From assembly GCA_021296255.1 (NCBI GenBank), contig JAGWAU010000016.1, positions 1 through 50,626 on the forward strand: DNA of 50,626 nucleotides, written 5' to 3'. This document shows positions 1-9,372 of the stretch, in pieces (within the stretch, counting starts at the first letter, position 1; each line of letters starts with the position of its first letter). The stretch comes from Alphaproteobacteria bacterium. GTDB lineage: Bacteria; Pseudomonadota; Alphaproteobacteria; UBA2966. The notes under the pieces are model-generated. The model worked only from the letters and a program-made list of their open reading frames with translations. It ran no database searches and was not told where the DNA came from. The translations under genes were made by a program, and so were the position numbers.

Positions 1-70
1 CGACCGTAAGAGCTGGAGATGGACCTTGTCGAGTATCTAGTTCACGTCCTGCATTGGTATTGAGGGAAAA

Positions 71-2188
71 ATGATTAACCGAATTCAATTGATGGGGCTG
101 GTACGCCCGTACAGAACCCTCTTGACCGCGATTATTTTCGCGATGATCCAGCATAACGCTAACCCACATGAAATAGGTGCCAGGGGCAGTCATATTCTCC
201 AATGGCACACGGATAATATATCGCGCGTCGTTTCCTTTACGCCTTATGGCATGGCTGGTGAGGTAGTTGACATTGAGGGCAAGCAGTGTTTGCAAGGCTA
301 CCAGTTTTATTTTGATGTTTTAGACAATCTTGCATTTGATATAGATGAACAAGTTGAACTTTCACTTGAGTTTGACCTAGCGACAAGTGCAAAACAAATT
401 CGCTTAGATTACGATATGAACGGTGGCTCAAATGCACCTGTTTTGTTCGAGTTGCCGGATCAGAATGGTGACCGGTTCCACGTAGAACGTGTTCTATTAA
501 ACCGAGCCCGGTTTGCAGAACGAATTGATTTCGGCACAGATATTAGAATATCAACACACGTATCTTCTGACTTTCCACCCAGAGAGAATAGACCTAAAAC
601 GACCATTTGTGGCGTTGAACTTACACGAAGTTTTTCAACACTCCGTCCTGACAATTACGGATGGATTAACCTAACCATTCGAGACGAAAACGGTGAGACT
701 ACCCCTGCACGTTTGGCGTTTTATGATGGCTCAAACCGTATGCCTTTGCCTGGACTATCAGCTCTTTTTGTCGAGGATTTCTCCGATCGATCCCGAACGA
801 TATTGTTGCCGGTTGGCACTGTCAATTGGCCGTCCGACAATCGTTATGCCTTTTATTCAGATGGGCATTATCGAACGCGGCTACCCACAGGTGACTACAA
901 CCTTTTAGTGACCAAGGGTATCGAATATCGCTTCATTGAGCAACGTATTCGTATCGAGCGTGGCGCCACACTCGATCTAAATATAGACCTTGAACGGTGG
1001 ATAAACATGCCGTCAGAAGGCTGGATTTCAGGCGACGTTCATGTTCATATTCCGCGGAGAGATCTTTCAGACAATCATTCTCTGTGGCTTCAGGCAAAAG
1101 CAGAGGATTTGCATGTATTGAACAGCCTGGAAATGGGAAACATTTCCGCCACGCATTTCCCGCAGTCGTACTGGGGAAACGATGGTCGATATGGGGACAA
1201 CATGCGTGTTGTTGTCGCAGGTCAGGAGGATCCCCGAACCGCCGTGCGGGGTCACACCGTTCACTTGAACTTGATTGAGCCCGTGAGAGATTCGAATCGC
1301 TATCTACTCTATCATGAGGTCTTCGAAAAGGTAGCCGAACAAGGCGGAATCTCAGGGTACGCGCACCTTAATCGTCTTGGTGCGCGTGTTGGTATGGCCA
1401 TCGATGTGCCCTACGGAGGAGTGAAATTCATTGAAGTCCTTCAGCGTGGGCGATTGGGTACGGACGTCTGGTTCGAGTTCCTGAACCTGGGTTACAAAAT
1501 TGCTCCCGCAGCAGGTTCAGATACTCCCTACGGCGCACGAATCGGTGATGTCCGCAACTACGTAAGGATGGACGATGAGCAATCTCCCGAAGGATGGTTC
1601 GAGGGATTGTCCGCCGCGCACACATTCGTAACCAACGGTCCTATCCTGAGTCTTGAGCTTAACGGCTTCCAAATGGGGGACGAGGTACGACTCGCCAGCG
1701 GTGACAGCATCGTTGTAAACGCCTCCGCTTCCATTAATCCGGATATCGACCGACTCGACCGCATTCAGCTGATTGAACAAGGTGAAGTGATCAACGAAAC
1801 CGTATCGGACGCCGGCAGCGAAGCGCTTGAACTGTCCCACACACTGATTGCGGAGAACGGAACGTGGTTCGTAGTGCGAGCGTTTGGCAAGATCCAAAGG
1901 ACCGGAGACGGTAGCGTCGCTGCGGCGAGCGCGCCCATCTATGTTTCTGTCGACGGGCAACGGACTTGGCGACAGGATGAGGTTGAAGCACTCGCAGAGA
2001 AGATGAAAACAGAAATGGATCAACTGGCCAACCTGAGCCTTGAATCTGTCGGAAACCTGGACGAATGGTTCGAGACCCGTGCTTCGTGGACGGCCAATTG
2101 GTCGCAACAGCGTGAACTAATTCAGCGTCGGATCCTGGAAACTAGAGCGATGTACGATGAACTCATTCTCCTTTCGGCAGAGCAATAG
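71..2188 (+). CDS. Exported CehA/McbA-type PHP-fold metallohydrolase
   Basis: Predicted metal-dependent hydrolase of the PHP superfamily, CehA/McbA branch; known members include carbamate-insecticide hydrolases, but the substrate here is unknown. A hydrophobic stretch near residues 14-26 (LLTAIIFAM) looks like a signal peptide or anchor, so the enzyme probably acts outside the cytoplasm. A beta-rich N-terminal half is followed by the PHP core: GDVHVH near residue 317, NSLEMGN, SGYAHLNRLG and PAAGSDTPYG, typical metal-ligand segments of this family. The C-terminal 60 residues look helical. Start chosen because GAGGG lies a few bases before the ATG. At 705 residues it is long for the family. 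It is followed by a convergent M24 gene. Family assignment is fairly firm; function is not. Confidence 0.8.
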   Translation: MINRIQLMGLVRPYRTLLTAIIFAMIQHNANPHEIGARGSHILQWHTDNISRVVSFTPYGMAGEVVDIEGKQCLQGYQFYFDVLDNLAFDIDEQVELSLEFDLATSAKQIRLDYDMNGGSNAPVLFELPDQNGDRFHVERVLLNRARFAERIDFGTDIRISTHVSSDFPPRENRPKTTICGVELTRSFSTLRPDNYGWINLTIRDENGETTPARLAFYDGSNRMPLPGLSALFVEDFSDRSRTILLPVGTVNWPSDNRYAFYSDGHYRTRLPTGDYNLLVTKGIEYRFIEQRIRIERGATLDLNIDLERWINMPSEGWISGDVHVHIPRRDLSDNHSLWLQAKAEDLHVLNSLEMGNISATHFPQSYWGNDGRYGDNMRVVVAGQEDPRTAVRGHTVHLNLIEPVRDSNRYLLYHEVFEKVAEQGGISGYAHLNRLGARVGMAIDVPYGGVKFIEVLQRGRLGTDVWFEFLNLGYKIAPAAGSDTPYGARIGDVRNYVRMDDEQSPEGWFEGLSAAHTFVTNGPILSLELNGFQMGDEVRLASGDSIVVNASASINPDIDRLDRIQLIEQGEVINETVSDAGSEALELSHTLIAENGTWFVVRAFGKIQRTGDGSVAAASAPIYVSVDGQRTWRQDEVEALAEKMKTEMDQLANLSLESVGNLDEWFETRASWTANWSQQRELIQRRILETRAMYDELILLSAEQ

Positions 2189-2252
2189 TACATTGCCGCC
2201 GAGGGTCGTGCGCCTACCTCGACACCCACAGGCCGATTGACAATATCGCTCT

Positions 2253-3701
2253 CTATTGAATCAGTGTGATCCGTTCATTTGGCGGCTGAATGAATTCAAC
2301 TCCCTTGCTGGTTACCAATTGCGGATTCGAAATATTGATCGAAATAGGATACCCGGGCCTTTCCGGAAGATTCGTATGAACCGCATATTCGAATGCAAAA
2401 ATATGATTTTCCTGAATTCTCAAGTGATGCACATCCGGTCGAAATGGCGACAGAGACGGGCCAACGACACCGGTATTGCCATAGCTGTGATGGTCAACGT
2501 AGAAACCTGATCTGTCGGTATTTTCGAGGGCTCTCTGAATGATCAAGTAGTCCTCATCGGAGGTGTCCTGTGCAACAGCGCCGACGGAGCTGTTTTTGAA
2601 TGCCGTGTATATGTAACCTTCCGCTTCCATGGCAGCTACCACGGCGTCCAACGCCTCGCCGCCTGTCATACCGACTCTTATGTGATCTCGCATGATCCAT
2701 TGACCCCTAATCGCTTGGTCAAAAGCGTGTTGGATACTTTCGGGAACGCCACTTTCCCCTTCTCGCAAGATGTATGCATGAGTTTTGGTATCTGTCCCGA
2801 AGCCCATATAGTTGACACCGACGTTAAAGGCGAAGAAATCGCCCTGTTGGAAGACATGATCTCCATGAACGATCCACCATCTGGAATTTGGCTCGGTTGT
2901 CGGAGGAGAGTCTGAAAAGTACATGCGAATGCCGCCCGGTGACCATGTTCTATGTTCGCCCAGCCCTCGTCTGAATGCCTCCTCCATGGCCCACCAGGTT
3001 ATTTCTCGAATTGTCGTGGCCCCTGGCTCGATGCGGGACAATGCCTCGGCGACGATCTGGCGGGAAATTTCCAGCGTATTTGTCTGCGCCGTCACCTCTC
3101 TGGATGTTCGCCTTACCACAAAGTCGGTAATGACATTTTCTGCGGACACAATCCTTTCAGAGTATGCAGGCCCCAAAATGTTTACCAATTTTGTATAAGC
3201 AGTATGTGAAGCCCCATCTGCCACGGGGAGCCACTCGGACCGATTGACCGCAATCGTCTGCGGATCACGTTCCACTACAAATTCTCTGAACTCGTTGTAG
3301 ACCTCATCACCATATCCTTCTGCGATGCGATATCCGGGATCGTAACTGGAGAGAGCCCGTGCAATGGCGGCGGAGCCCCATATGTCGATATTTTCGACGG
3401 CGCCGGCTCCACCAAACACAGCTCTCTCGATGCTATCACCCAGGTCAGTAAAGACCAGATAACCGTACGTTGAACCAAATTGCATTGCCATGGGATCAGG
3501 ATCCCCCTGGCGGGTGACATGTATCCACATGTCAACATTGTTGTCACGCATGGCCCCCGGGAGAACAAGGTCCAGTTTGTCATTTCTCATCAGTCTGAGA
3601 ATCTCGCCGCCGGACTGCGAAGTATGCCCGAGCAGCTCCACGCTGGAAGCAGGCTCGGTAGACATGGCCGCGAGCAAAATCAACGTTATTTGTAATCTCA
3701 T
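2253..3701 (-). CDS. Exported M24 (Xaa-Pro peptidase/creatinase-like) protein with damaged metal site
   Basis: Pita-bread-fold M24 protein of 482 residues with an N-terminal signal peptide (MRLQITLILLAAM...). The start is ATG at 3701, preceded by a strong GGGGGAG site; an upstream TTG in frame is less likely. M24 enzymes bind two metals through D, D, H, E, E. Compared with its paralogs in this window, the first Asp is Asn (FNVGVNY against YDIGVLY at 7903-9351) and the last Glu is Ser (INISNPQ against VNIEGNH). The second Asp (GTDTKTH), the His (VDHHSYG) and the first Glu (FAFEYAVHT) remain. Two lost ligands suggest an inactive or altered enzyme. It is a member of a six-gene M24 set in this window. 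The substrate is unknown. Confidence 0.85.
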   Translation of the reverse strand: MRLQITLILLAAMSTEPASSVELLGHTSQSGGEILRLMRNDKLDLVLPGAMRDNNVDMWIHVTRQGDPDPMAMQFGSTYGYLVFTDLGDSIERAVFGGAGAVENIDIWGSAAIARALSSYDPGYRIAEGYGDEVYNEFREFVVERDPQTIAVNRSEWLPVADGASHTAYTKLVNILGPAYSERIVSAENVITDFVVRRTSREVTAQTNTLEISRQIVAEALSRIEPGATTIREITWWAMEEAFRRGLGEHRTWSPGGIRMYFSDSPPTTEPNSRWWIVHGDHVFQQGDFFAFNVGVNYMGFGTDTKTHAYILREGESGVPESIQHAFDQAIRGQWIMRDHIRVGMTGGEALDAVVAAMEAEGYIYTAFKNSSVGAVAQDTSDEDYLIIQRALENTDRSGFYVDHHSYGNTGVVGPSLSPFRPDVHHLRIQENHIFAFEYAVHTNLPERPGYPISINISNPQLVTSKGVEFIQPPNERITLIQ

Positions 3702-4046
3702 GAACTCCCCCTCTTGCAATTGTATTTTCTTGGACCAAGCCTTGAGATTTTATGTTTTTGTTTGTCGTGCAGGTGTGGCAAGAATAATAATAACACACTC
3801 GAATATAGTGCTTATGTTTCCTGCGTACCAGGTCTGAAGGTAGCGAGTTGGTTAATTGCGTACGACTTTTTGCGAGTCATCGGCCAATTTCCCCTGTTGG
3901 CGGCTATCGTTGATATCCTTGAATTTCAATCAAGTGTATAATGAAAGCTATGGGAATTGCATTGTCGAAATCGAACAGCCCCGCTAATGGCCGTACCGGG
4001 TAGTTGCCGAGGGCACTGATCGAAGAATAGACAGGGGATGCTGAAA
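3702..4046. other. Intergenic region between divergent genes
   Basis: This 345-base region separates the M24 gene (leftward) from the small lipoprotein gene (rightward), so it must hold both promoters. It is AT-rich around 3780-3810 (aataataataacacac). I see no open frame that looks coding and no strong palindrome or terminator. Confidence 0.5.
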
Positions 4047-4295
4047 ATGAGACTACTTGGAACTCTCGCTTTGCTTGTATTGTTTGGTTGTACTCCCTAT
4101 CAGACTATGGACGAACTTATGGCGGAAGCCGAAGTAACGGGTGACTGGACAAGGGTCGATGAGAGAACACAGAGATTGGATAGGGAAGAAGCGGAGAATC
4201 AGTCCAATTGCCCAAGCGACAGAACTGAGATTTGTAGGGACGGGCGTTGTCAGTGTCTGACCAAGGGTCACTTGCCAATGATCGTTGGCCAGTAG
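4047..4295 (+). CDS. Small predicted lipoprotein
   Basis: An 82-residue protein beginning MRLLGTLALLVLFGC. This is a typical lipoprotein signal with lipobox LFGC, so the mature protein would be about 68 residues with a lipidated cysteine. The mature part is charged and has four more cysteines near the C-terminus (NCPSD, ICRDG, RCQCLT), possibly two disulfides. The ATG at 4047 is preferred over the one at 4038 because the CAGGGG ribosome site sits too close to the latter. No family is recognised. It lies 28 bases before the M20 gene and is probably co-transcribed with it. Confidence 0.6.
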   Translation: MRLLGTLALLVLFGCTPYQTMDELMAEAEVTGDWTRVDERTQRLDREEAENQSNCPSDRTEICRDGRCQCLTKGHLPMIVGQ

Positions 4296-4323
4296 GTATC
4301 GTTCAACGCCGGAGCACTAAGTA

Positions 4324-5709
4324 ATGGTTGCCGAGAAAACGCCAAAGAGTCGTTATGGAGTTTCGCGTCGAACATTTGTAGAAGCGGCGGCGCTGGGGGC
4401 GGCGGCTTGGCCACTCGCACGTGCACAGGTGCTCGATGTAACGGAAGCGGAACCATTCACAGCAGAAGAAGCGCTTTCAATGGCCCGGAACCGCCGGGGT
4501 GAGCTACTCGAATTACTTTCACACCTGGTGTCGATTCGCAGTCAATCGGGTGAAACCGCGGCGTCGGCGCAGTCCGTCGTAAAAGAGTACCTTGCCGGTT
4601 TGCCATACGATGTCGAAGACGCTGCAGACAGACCTAGCCTATTCACCGAACACGCCGAGTTTACCCCGCCCGATCCACCTGGAGACGGTCCATTCGTTAA
4701 TGTCGTGGGTCGCCCGCGGGCCGAACCTGGTTCACAACTGGTGTTGTTCGCGCACATCGATTCACATCTTGTCGAGGGCGGGTGGAACACGGATCCCTAC
4801 ATGGCAGTTACGGACAGTGGCCGGCTATACGGCTTGGGCACGGCTGATGACAAAGGCGGAGTAGCGGCCATGTTGGTAGCTGTAGCGGCACTGTCGGACT
4901 CGGGCGGTCCTACACCGATTGTCATAAGCCACCATGGCAAGGGCGGCGGCAGCCGCGGCAGCCTGCCGGTATTTGAACGAATGAAAGACTCCGGCGAACA
5001 GGTCGATGCGGTCTTGTATGTGCACCCTGCAGAGACGGGCCGTGGCCTCGATAACATCAAACACGTGGTTCGCGGCGCACTTGATGTGGTTCTGACCGTT
5101 GACGGGTGGCAGGGAGAGCAACTTGAAATTGGTCTTCCCGATTCGGCTCTGTGGGCAGACGGAGGCGATGCCCTGGAGGTCTGCTGGCAGGCGATTACTC
5201 TGCTCAGAGACGGGGTCCTGCGCAGCTCGGAGGTAAATGTCGGCAGATTGGAGGCCGGAGACCGTACTGGCTCTGTCGCCGATAACGCCCGTGCCGACAT
5301 TCGCATTCTTTTCGACGGCGCACATACCTGGAGAGGCTTGATGGAGTCCATGCGGAGCGAACTGGACTCGTTCTCAGCAGGGCTGCCCCAGGGACGTGGG
5401 CGGTTTGACATATCCATCGATCCTGCGGGTACACATTCCAATCCGGGCGCGGTTGCCTGGGATGACACTTGGTGCCAGGTGTTGCGGCACTCGATAGAAG
5501 ATGTAACCGGCAGAGCACCTGTTTCGTATCCGAACCATTACGGTGGCGATATTCGGTTTCCCATTCGCTTGCTCGGCAAACCCGCGTTCGGCATCGGTTC
5601 ACTCGCAGGCAATTTCTATGGCCCAAACGAATGGGTCGACATCGACGACCTGGTGCGCCTGGTGGCGATACTCATCCTGACGGTATCGCGATGGGCTTCG
5701 ATCCGATGA
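4324..5709 (+). CDS. Tat-exported M20-family metallohydrolase, atypical active site
   Basis: M20 peptidase/deacylase-like protein of 461 residues. The N-terminus carries a twin-arginine signal (SRRTFVEAAALGAAAWPLA, residues 14-32), so it is probably exported folded. Recognisable M20 landmarks are AHIDSH (H144, D146), GLGTADDKGG (D175/D176) and the YVHPAETG segment (E237). The usual Glu-Glu pair that holds the catalytic base is absent: the aligned segment reads HHGKGGGSRGS (residues 203-213). The usual C-terminal ligand His before the PNE motif is Tyr (NFYGPNEW). Either this is a divergent M20 subfamily with shifted residues, or it is not a hydrolase. It follows the small lipoprotein gene by 28 bases. 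Confidence 0.75.
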   Translation: MVAEKTPKSRYGVSRRTFVEAAALGAAAWPLARAQVLDVTEAEPFTAEEALSMARNRRGELLELLSHLVSIRSQSGETAASAQSVVKEYLAGLPYDVEDAADRPSLFTEHAEFTPPDPPGDGPFVNVVGRPRAEPGSQLVLFAHIDSHLVEGGWNTDPYMAVTDSGRLYGLGTADDKGGVAAMLVAVAALSDSGGPTPIVISHHGKGGGSRGSLPVFERMKDSGEQVDAVLYVHPAETGRGLDNIKHVVRGALDVVLTVDGWQGEQLEIGLPDSALWADGGDALEVCWQAITLLRDGVLRSSEVNVGRLEAGDRTGSVADNARADIRILFDGAHTWRGLMESMRSELDSFSAGLPQGRGRFDISIDPAGTHSNPGAVAWDDTWCQVLRHSIEDVTGRAPVSYPNHYGGDIRFPIRLLGKPAFGIGSLAGNFYGPNEWVDIDDLVRLVAILILTVSRWASIR

Positions 5710-5757
5710 ACTTGCAAGAGATGACGTTGGATTTCGCTTCCCGTCAGGCAAAGCGCA

Positions 5758-7464
5758 TTACCAGAGTTGGCTGACCTCGTCATCGTAGCCTGTCATTTCC
5801 CACCGAATGAGCGACCAGGGTATCTGGCCCGAGGCATAGACTTCGTCCAGGAAATCCCTCAGGTGGAAGTCGTCGCCGAGTTGATTGGCGCGGTCTCGCA
5901 TCAGCTTCATGAACTGCACCTTGCCCATGACCATGAGCATGTGATGGCCCACGCCGCGCAGCGTCGTATCGAGTTCAAACCACAGATGGTGGCTACCCTC
6001 CAACAACTCTCCATGCGGCGCATTGTCGATACAGAACCGTGTCGCTTCGTCCAGACTCCAGTCGCCGCTGTGCATGTAGATGTCGGAGAGCGCGCGCACG
6101 GTACGGAAAGCCGCCTGCTCGTAGGCGATCTCTCTGCCGTGAGGATTGCGCCCGTCAAGGAAACCCGCATGCATCAGCAACTCTTCAAGCGCAAAGGCGA
6201 GCCCCTCATCCCGAGCCGTTGAAATCTTGTACGGACGTTCTCCGCCGCGGATCACGCGGTCGTCGCGCTCTGCTCGCAACATGTCGAAATGATGGCCAAC
6301 CAGCTCATGCGTGTTTTCCATCACCGCTTCCCGATGAGAGAAATTGAAGAAATAGTCGTGTGTTTCGGGCCAGGGATCGTCCAGCAAGTACCCCTTTCCG
6401 GAGAGTCGAGTGTCGTAGTAGTCATCCGGCACGAGGAAGTCATGCAGGGTGAAAATCTCCTCATCACGCAGGAAACCCATAACGTGATCAACCGCTTCCT
6501 CGATGCCTGCCTTGTACTCGGCCTGTGACTGAACCGGTCTGAGCGCCGGCGCATTGCGGTTACGATGCTCCTCCAGTCTCTGAAAGGTGATGACGCGATT
6601 GTCTTCCAGTTCCACAATCGTACGAATGTCCTCCCAGCTATACGGAAATAGGTAGACGTTCCTGAGCAGCCAGTTGTAGTCTTCCTTGCCAACGCCGGTA
6701 CTCCCCGTCATTTGATGCTCGTTGGCCCGTATCCAGTCCTCGTACTCATCGATGGCTGCCAGCGCCAATTCGACGTCGGCCAAAAGTTCCGGATGATGGA
6801 CGGTCAGACCGTCTGCGAGTGACTCATAGGATGATCGGGTGTCTCCAATCGCGAGGACAACCAGGGTTGCCAGGTCGACGGCGATCAACGAAAAGTCATT
6901 GAGATTCGCTCTCGCCTGTTCGACCAGGCCCGGTACCGATCTGATTTTCGATTGCAATCGCGCAACTTCGTTCGCTTGGAGGGGCAATTCCGCCGTCCTG
7001 GAGAGCATGGCGATAACGTCATTGTAAAATCCGGGATCCCTGGACCAGGGACTGAGAACACGATGCTGGAATTCATGACCGTTCATCTCTGACCGGACAA
7101 GGTGATAGTCGACTTGTTGCGCGGTCGGCCAACCCGAGGGATCTATCGCCTCCAATCTTTTCTGGAACGTTCTTAGCTCACCAAATTTTTCCACCATGGC
7201 AGCAGCGGAAAAATCAAACGAGACATCATTAGTTGGCACCATCCAGCCGCTCTTTGTATAGAACACATTTTCGTCAGGACCACCTTGTTGGAAAGCACGA
7301 AAATCGCTGAAAAGAGAGACTAGATCCCCATAGTCCGTGCTGACGACCGTTTGACTTTCTTCATTCACCGCCCAATCACGTCCTGTATTCACTTGCGACA
7401 ATTGATAAATGGCAACGCCTGTGAGTAGTGCCAACAAAACGATTACAATATTGCGCAGTTTCAT
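5758..7464 (-). CDS. DUF885 family exported hydrolase (predicted metallopeptidase)
   Basis: A 568-residue DUF885 protein. Residues 4-20 form one hydrophobic segment (IVIVLLALLTGVAIY), a signal peptide or membrane anchor, so the catalytic part faces the periplasm. The family hallmark HExxGHH is seen as HELVGHH at residues 386-392, followed by DEGLAFALEEL (residues 419-429) with a likely third metal ligand Glu. DUF885 proteins are predicted zinc peptidases of the gluzincin type; their substrates are largely unknown. The ATG has a GAGGA site eight bases upstream. It converges with the M20 gene and is divergent from the next M24 gene. Confidence 0.8.
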   Translation of the reverse strand: MKLRNIVIVLLALLTGVAIYQLSQVNTGRDWAVNEESQTVVSTDYGDLVSLFSDFRAFQQGGPDENVFYTKSGWMVPTNDVSFDFSAAAMVEKFGELRTFQKRLEAIDPSGWPTAQQVDYHLVRSEMNGHEFQHRVLSPWSRDPGFYNDVIAMLSRTAELPLQANEVARLQSKIRSVPGLVEQARANLNDFSLIAVDLATLVVLAIGDTRSSYESLADGLTVHHPELLADVELALAAIDEYEDWIRANEHQMTGSTGVGKEDYNWLLRNVYLFPYSWEDIRTIVELEDNRVITFQRLEEHRNRNAPALRPVQSQAEYKAGIEEAVDHVMGFLRDEEIFTLHDFLVPDDYYDTRLSGKGYLLDDPWPETHDYFFNFSHREAVMENTHELVGHHFDMLRAERDDRVIRGGERPYKISTARDEGLAFALEELLMHAGFLDGRNPHGREIAYEQAAFRTVRALSDIYMHSGDWSLDEATRFCIDNAPHGELLEGSHHLWFELDTTLRGVGHHMLMVMGKVQFMKLMRDRANQLGDDFHLRDFLDEVYASGQIPWSLIRWEMTGYDDEVSQLW

Positions 7465-7902
7465 GTTTTTGTCCTCAAGAGTTGCGAAGAACCTTTTCTA
7501 CGAGAAATTTGAACGTCTCGCACCGTTGACCGACTACACGAACGGTGTATCCAGGCAGAACTTTGTACTTTGACGCCGCCGAATGATTGGTACGTCTTAC
7601 CGTCCGAAAGGCCTGACGTACAGCAAGGGACTCCGCACGGCTCCAAAAACCTTGGCTGACTTGCCAAAATCTGTCGGACGACCGTTCGCCCTGAAGAGTC
7701 CGGTGTTTGAGAAGCAATGCTCACTGATTAACTATATACTAAATTCGTGGGGAGACGGTACACGTCCATATACAAAAAAGCAGGCGGAAACGGGAATGCT
7801 CGATCACTATAATTTGCTCGCGTTTGTGCAGTAAAACAATGAATCATATCAGCACGCGTTGCGACAAATGGAAGCGTGAGCGCATTCTGTATGGAGAAAA
7901 AA
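7465..7902. other. Intergenic region with divergent promoters
   Basis: A 438-base region lies between the DUF885 gene (leftward) and the M24 gene (rightward). Open frames here are short and show no recognisable protein. I found no convincing palindrome, RNA gene or terminator. Confidence 0.5.
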
Positions 7903-9351
7903 ATGTCCAAAACTAAATCATGTTCAATCTTCTTTATTGCAACTGTCACGGCAAGTGCTGTTACGGCACACGAAATCTCAGCAAAGGCCGGTGCAGAAAT
8001 CATGCACTTGATTAGAAGCGAAAAATTCGACCTCATTTTGCCTGGAGCCATGCGCGACAATGATGTTGACATGTGGATTCACGCGACTCGCGTCGGGCGC
8101 CCCGATCCCATGGCAATTTATTTCGGATCGGTGGACGGCTACCTAATATTTACCGACCGCGGCGGTGACCGAATCGAACGCGCCGTTCTAGGCGACAGAA
8201 ACCGTTCGCAGAACGTCCAGGAAGGAAGCGAAGAGCCGCCCTCCAGGGGGCCGTCCCGTTACAGTTCAGGACCAACTGACCTATACGACATATTTGCGTC
8301 TCCAGATGATCTAGGGGAGTTTGTTCGGGAACGCAATCCGGACAGAATTGCCGTCAATATGTCATCCTGGCTGGCAGTAGCGGATGGGCTTTCCGCTACT
8401 GAATTTCAGAAACTGGAAGCGCGTTTGGGGCCCGAATATTCTAGCAAAATTGAATCTTCTGAAAACGTATTGACGGACTTTAGTGTAAGAAGAGTACAAA
8501 GGGAGATAGTAGCATTTTCAAATGCTGTCGAAATGCATCGTCAGATTCTCGAGCGAGCGCTCTCGAATGAAGTTATCACGCCAGGCGTAACGACACTACA
8601 AGATGTTGCATGGTGGGTCCAAGAGCAGTTACACGATCATGGTTTGGAGTGGTCGAATTCTCTGGAACTAAGCATCCCAAGAATCTTGTACTCCGTCGAA
8701 TCAGAACGTACGGCACCGCCGGATACACGCTGGTGGATTCACTATCCGGAATACGTCATTCAGCGAGGTGATTTCGGAACCTACGACATTGGCGTCCTGT
8801 ATCTTGGAGCATTTCGGACTGATTTCAAGCGTAACTTCTATGTGATGAGGGAAAACGAAAGGACTGTACCAGCGAGCATTCAACACGCTTATGATCGAGC
8901 GATCAGCGCTCGCGAAATAATTCGCAAGAATATAAGTATCGGAAGAACCGCAGGTGATACGTTAGATGCAATCATCGAGGCCATGGAGGACTCAGGATAC
9001 ATTTCAACTCAATTCATCAACATGGGAACGGAAGACTACGCGATGATTCAAAGAGAAATTACCGGCGACAGATCAGGATTCTCCATCGACCTTCATCCGG
9101 AAGGAACAAAGACTGGACCTGCAGCGAGCGATGCAGCTGTGGGCGCATCCATAGCACAATTCCGAGCGGACAGAGCGCACCTGATGATACAGGAAGATCA
9201 TCTTTTTTCTCTGGAATACATGGTGCATACAGTGATGCCTGACCGGCCCGGTTTCCCAATGTCGGTTAACATCGAAGGCAATCACATCGTAACGCGCTGG
9301 GGAGTGGAATATCTGCACCCACCGAATGATCGGATCCTATTGATTCGGTGA
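7903..9351 (+). CDS. Exported M24 (Xaa-Pro peptidase/creatinase-like) protein, intact metal ligands
   Basis: A 482-residue M24 protein with a signal peptide (CSIFFIATVTASAVTAHE). The ATG at 7903 is chosen because GGAG lies six bases upstream; a GTG at 7876 and an ATG at 7891 are in frame but less supported. An N-terminal creatinase-like domain opens with the block KAGAEIMHLI...LPGAMRDNDVDMWIH, shared with three other paralogs here. All five expected metal ligands are visible: YDIG, RTDFKR, IDLHPEG, SLEYMVHT and NIEGNH. Predicted function is cleavage of an Xaa-Pro or related bond in the periplasm; the substrate is not known. The downstream EamA transporter starts 21 bases after the stop, so the two are probably one transcript. 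Confidence 0.88.
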   Translation: MSKTKSCSIFFIATVTASAVTAHEISAKAGAEIMHLIRSEKFDLILPGAMRDNDVDMWIHATRVGRPDPMAIYFGSVDGYLIFTDRGGDRIERAVLGDRNRSQNVQEGSEEPPSRGPSRYSSGPTDLYDIFASPDDLGEFVRERNPDRIAVNMSSWLAVADGLSATEFQKLEARLGPEYSSKIESSENVLTDFSVRRVQREIVAFSNAVEMHRQILERALSNEVITPGVTTLQDVAWWVQEQLHDHGLEWSNSLELSIPRILYSVESERTAPPDTRWWIHYPEYVIQRGDFGTYDIGVLYLGAFRTDFKRNFYVMRENERTVPASIQHAYDRAISAREIIRKNISIGRTAGDTLDAIIEAMEDSGYISTQFINMGTEDYAMIQREITGDRSGFSIDLHPEGTKTGPAASDAAVGASIAQFRADRAHLMIQEDHLFSLEYMVHTVMPDRPGFPMSVNIEGNHIVTRWGVEYLHPPNDRILLIR

Positions 9352-9372
9352 TTGATGGGGTTGCAATAGAGC

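Noticed and set aside
3-74. Open frame ending in a TGA that overlaps the first ATG at 71
   Set aside because: Only 23 codons are visible and nothing is recognisable; an upstream coupled gene is possible but cannot be supported.
1517-2107. Long antisense frame of 196 codons inside the first gene
   Set aside because: No recognisable domain; it is explained by the codon pattern of the + strand gene. The same applies to other long antisense frames, such as 4797-5468 and 13135-14121.
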